DNA of 64,000 nucleotides. Origin: Schaalia sp. ZJ405 (GTDB lineage Bacteria; Actinomycetota; Actinomycetes; Actinomycetales; Actinomycetaceae). Positions 61,611 through 64,000 of this stretch are shown piece by piece. The stretch is from assembly GCF_011038885.2 (NCBI RefSeq), contig NZ_CP064952.1, positions 62,001 to 126,000 of the forward strand. The letters are read 5' to 3'. The position numbers and the translations under genes are program-made. Each line of letters opens with the position of its first letter. The first letter of the stretch is position 1. The notes beneath the pieces were generated by a model that saw only the letters and a list, made by a program, of their open reading frames with translations, ran no database searches and was not told the origin of the DNA.

Positions 61611-62753
61611 TTACTGAAGGGCAACAAAGACCTTGGTGTCTCCGAATTCAGGAGCCACCGCGAGCACGCCCTTCGAAACGTCTGCTGCTGTCACAGCGAT
61701 GGGAATGTCACCGCTAATGCTTCCGCCCTCGTACATTGTTGTCACGGTGTCCAACTGCTCGGGATATAGGAGGGACTTCGTGAAGGTATTGAAGCTCTTG
61801 CCCTCTGCCGATACGTAGGTGACGTCAGTAAAAGGCATCTCTCCTTGAGGGTCATCTCCGGTGTAGGTGATTGTCAGGTTAACGAGGATGTATGTTTCAC
61901 CTTCGGCTGGTGGCTCATTGAAAGAATTGGAAGCGAGGATCGTGTCGGTGGCGTTGAGGTTGACGCTGTTGACGGTGACCTCCCAGTCATCGGAGGAGAT
62001 CTTCGTTCCCAGCGGCGCTGGATTGTCGCGCGATGTTCCGACACCTCCGGCAGCAGTCTTCGACGGAGTTGACGATTCATCATCGCTGTCCTCGAACATA
62101 TCGGAGGAGTCGTCGTGCTGTTCAATGCCGGGAATGGGCAGGTGAGAGGAGTCGAAGTGTGTCGTTTCGGCCAGCTTGCCGATGAATACGAGGTTGATGA
62201 CAACGGCAATGATGGTTCCAAGAACCGCGATGATGACGGCGGCGATTGCGGTGCCGCGTTTCTTATTCTTGAGGAAGAGCCCAACGATTCCCAGGATGAG
62301 GCCAGCTAAGAGTGGGATCCAGCCGATGAATGCCACAAGGGGAATGAGGGAAATGACTGCGCCGATGATTGCGAGAACCAAGCCGATAATGCCGACAACG
62401 TTTGTCGTTTTCGGTGCCCCAGCGCCAGCCGGACCAGGCATTCCGGGAACCCCAGGAGTCCCAGGAACCCCGGGCATTCCGGGCCCGCCGGGGGTTGCGT
62501 AGGGGCCCGGCTGCGCCTCGTACGGATACGCTGCGGTTTCCCTCTGCTGGTCGTACGGCGGCAAAGCCGTGGTCTCTTGCTCACGGGGTGCGCTGTAGGG
62601 ACTTTCCGAGCTTTCGGGTGTTGTCTGCGCGTACGGCTGACCAAACTCGCCGGGCTGCTGCTCGGGGAGTTGCGTTGTCGGATCGGTCGGCTGCGCTGAG
62701 TCCGTCGGATCCGAAGGGTTATCGGACGGAGGAGATCCGTAGGGATTCGTCAT
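61611..62753 (-). CDS. Membrane protein with collagen-like N-terminus and DUF4352-like domain
   Basis: 380 aa. Residues 1-85 are Pro/Gln/Ser/Tyr-rich; 85-115 contain GxP triplets (GGPGMPGVPGTPGVPGMPGP). Three membrane segments follow (VVGIIGLVLAIIGAVISLIP, LLAGLILGIVGLFL, AIAAVIIAVLGTIIAVVIN). The extracytoplasmic part ends in a DUF4352/immunoglobulin-like domain (DNPAPLGTKISSDDWEVTV, YILVNLTITYTGDD). GAGGA precedes the ATG. Function unknown; the form is that of small actinobacterial surface proteins. Confidence 0.78.
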   Translation of the reverse strand: MTNPYGSPPSDNPSDPTDSAQPTDPTTQLPEQQPGEFGQPYAQTTPESSESPYSAPREQETTALPPYDQQRETAAYPYEAQPGPYATPGGPGMPGVPGTPGVPGMPGPAGAGAPKTTNVVGIIGLVLAIIGAVISLIPLVAFIGWIPLLAGLILGIVGLFLKNKKRGTAIAAVIIAVLGTIIAVVINLVFIGKLAETTHFDSSHLPIPGIEQHDDSSDMFEDSDDESSTPSKTAAGGVGTSRDNPAPLGTKISSDDWEVTVNSVNLNATDTILASNSFNEPPAEGETYILVNLTITYTGDDPQGEMPFTDVTYVSAEGKSFNTFTKSLLYPEQLDTVTTMYEGGSISGDIPIAVTAADVSKGVLAVAPEFGDTKVFVALQ

Positions 62754-63025
62754 GGTGTTCCTCTGCTGAAATGTGTGATGGAAATCTGTGATTGGTGGGT
62801 CAGTAATGACCCAAATCGTTGAAAATTTTACAGTAGGCGTATGTGGGAGGGAAGAGTGTCCTGCGTGCGGATCATCAAGCGTGAGGGTCCGCAGCCCGCG
62901 CGCGAGCCCACACGAGGGACGGGAGAGAACTCGTGAGAATTGGCAGCGGAGGTTCGGGCTGGAGATAGCGGCCTCTGTATCAGCTCGCGCAGTGCATCAC
63001 GGTCAGGCTCGGGGAAACAATCAGA
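62754..63025. other. Intergenic region between DUF4352-like gene and tRNA-Pro
   Basis: 272 bp upstream of the DUF4352-like gene. It should contain that gene's promoter on the minus strand. I see no supported gene here. Confidence 0.5.
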
Positions 63026-63055
63026 CCCGGAACCTCAAAACGTTGAGATTCCGGG
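63026..63055 (-). terminator. Terminator hairpin of tRNA-Pro
   Basis: On the minus strand CCCGGAA-T-CTCAA pairs with TTGAG-G-TTCCGGG around CGTT, 9 bp after the tRNA 3' end, followed by TCTGATTGTTT. Confidence 0.75.
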
Positions 63056-63063
63056 CCAATTTG

Positions 63064-63137
<74 letters not shown>

Positions 63138-63261
63138 TGCGACCGTTTGAGTATAGCGACGCACAGCGCAACAGCCAAAATAAGAAGCATCACCGACGAT
63201 GCCGAATCCGTCACACTGTGTTCTCGGGCGACTCGAATTCAGCGCAGCTCCAGCGACACGT

Positions 63262-64000
63262 TCAGACTGACATGCCCTGGCGTCGGGGAATAAGAGTCAG
63301 GAGTGACACTTCGGGTCGCGTGGCAACGCGGATCGGTGCGAATGGCGAGGTGCCGAGGCCAGCCGATACATGGAGCCACGATGATCTTCCCCCCGAATCC
63401 CATCGCGTCAAACCTTTGGCATGAGTTCTCGGGAGATCACAGTTGGTGACAAGAGCCCCAAACCACGGAATACCGATCTGACCGCCGTGAGTGTGGCCGG
63501 CAAGGATGAGGTCCGACCCCATTCGGGTGAAGGGGTCGATGACACGCAGATACGGGGAATGGGTGATCCCGAGACGCACAGAGTGAGGGTCATCCCACGA
63601 CGTGTCGACCGTGACGATGCGTTCACGTTGGATGTGCGCGTCATCCGTACCGATGAGGCTCAGCGTCACCTCGTGGGAACGCGCGCCGGAACCGCGTTGC
63701 GCACGACGCGGAGTGAGCGACACCGAATCCGCTCGATTCGACAAGTCAGCCCACCCGGAATCCCTTAAAGTGCGCGCAACCTCGGTCCACGGAAGATCGG
63801 GATTGAGACGGTCGCGGTGACGTCCGACCTCACGGGGTTTGAGGTATTCAGCCCACCCCTTGTGTTCGGGGGAGTAGTAGTCATTCGACCCAAGAACAAA
63901 CGCTCCCGGATATTCCAGGAAGGGGCGGTGTGCGTCGAGGACGAGGTCGAGCCCGTCAACGGAACCAAAATTATCGCCCGTGGACACAACGAAATCGAAG
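63262..64000 (-). CDS. Metallophosphoesterase (N-terminal end outside window)
   Basis: At least 246 aa; the frame is open to the right edge. FDFVVSTGDNFG gives the second metal motif (GDxx), FVLGSNDYYSP the GNxD/E motif, LGITHSPY the GH-like site and LILAGHTHGGQIGIPWFG the C-terminal GHTH motif. This belongs to the calcineurin-like YkuE/YaeI-type enzymes that act on membrane-derived substrates. The C-terminus SLLTLIPRRQGMSV is intact. Confidence 0.9.
   Translation of the reverse strand, partial: FDFVVSTGDNFGSVDGLDLVLDAHRPFLEYPGAFVLGSNDYYSPEHKGWAEYLKPREVGRHRDRLNPDLPWTEVARTLRDSGWADLSNRADSVSLTPRRAQRGSGARSHEVTLSLIGTDDAHIQRERIVTVDTSWDDPHSVRLGITHSPYLRVIDPFTRMGSDLILAGHTHGGQIGIPWFGALVTNCDLPRTHAKGLTRWDSGGRSSWLHVSAGLGTSPFAPIRVATRPEVSLLTLIPRRQGMSV

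Noticed and set aside
62450..62520. True collagen-like fibre in the DUF4352-like protein
   Set aside because: Only about eight GxP-type triplets, too few for a stable triple helix; treated as a low-complexity linker.

Overview
The window is high-GC actinobacterial DNA. Its gene repertoire (cyclic-AMP receptor of the GlxR type, CsoR, DUF5926, DUF4244, fused TadB-TadC, ferredoxin-linked 2-oxoacid oxidoreductase, AnaCas9-like Cas9) and its many start codons lying 6-7 nt after a -10 hexamer point to a facultatively anaerobic Actinomycetaceae member (Actinomyces/Schaalia-like). This placement is inferred from gene content only.

Layout. 1-5.4 kb is an accessory island on the left: a type II-C cas9 cut by the window edge, a gene remnant, an orphan EndoU-type toxin tip with a likely immunity gene, a relE remnant, and a HEPN-like/CBS protein. 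5.5-10.4 kb holds a four-gene operon for a 2-oxoacid:ferredoxin oxidoreductase in which the electron-transfer subunit is a GltD-like flavoprotein fused to ferredoxin. 10.9-12.6 kb has ridA, a Gly/Cys/His-rich DUF2249 protein and an SRPBCC protein. 12.6-17.6 kb has two YhgE/Pip-type membrane proteins, overlapping by four bases. 17.7-22.6 kb has an amino-acid permease and then a TPP-riboswitch-controlled thiamine-precursor ECF transporter (YkoE plus a fused A-A-T protein). 22.7-29.5 kb has a GlxR-like regulator, two membrane proteins of unknown role, an unknown protein and an MFS/TetR divergent pair. 29.5-35.6 kb has a Tad/Flp pilus cluster preceded by a HAD-IB phosphatase. 35.8-38.7 kb is an IS256/IS1249-like element with an IS3-family element inserted in it, both with visible target duplications. 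38.9-45.7 kb has serS, a HAD phosphatase, an HxlR-like regulator, a FGGY sugar kinase, DUF5926 and a glycosyltransferase. 45.7-49.4 kb is the csoR-copZ-copA copper block. 49.5-56.4 kb has purB, two paralogous GHSQxG hydrolases (one behind a small WXG100-like protein) and a fructosamine kinase. 56.4-59.5 kb is a second TPP-riboswitch operon, thiM-thiE-thiD-tenA. 59.8-64 kb has a holin-4-like protein, a HisC-like aminotransferase, a DUF4352-like membrane protein, tRNA-Pro(CGG) and a truncated metallophosphoesterase.

The two TPP loci fit together: the transporter imports pyrimidine/thiazole precursors, and ThiM, ThiD, ThiE and TenA salvage them. No de novo thiC or thiG is seen in the window.

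The most unusual observations are (i) a dispersed oligonucleotide, CGAGGACGAG with extended form ATCATTRACGAGGACGAG, seen by eye about 18 times in strict form on both strands, sometimes as inverted pairs; (ii) a CopA P-type ATPase whose only heavy-metal-binding domain sits inside the cytoplasmic ATP-binding loop rather than at the N-terminus, bracketed by inverted copies of that oligonucleotide; and (iii) the small WXG100-like protein plus hydrolase pair that looks like a secreted effector module.
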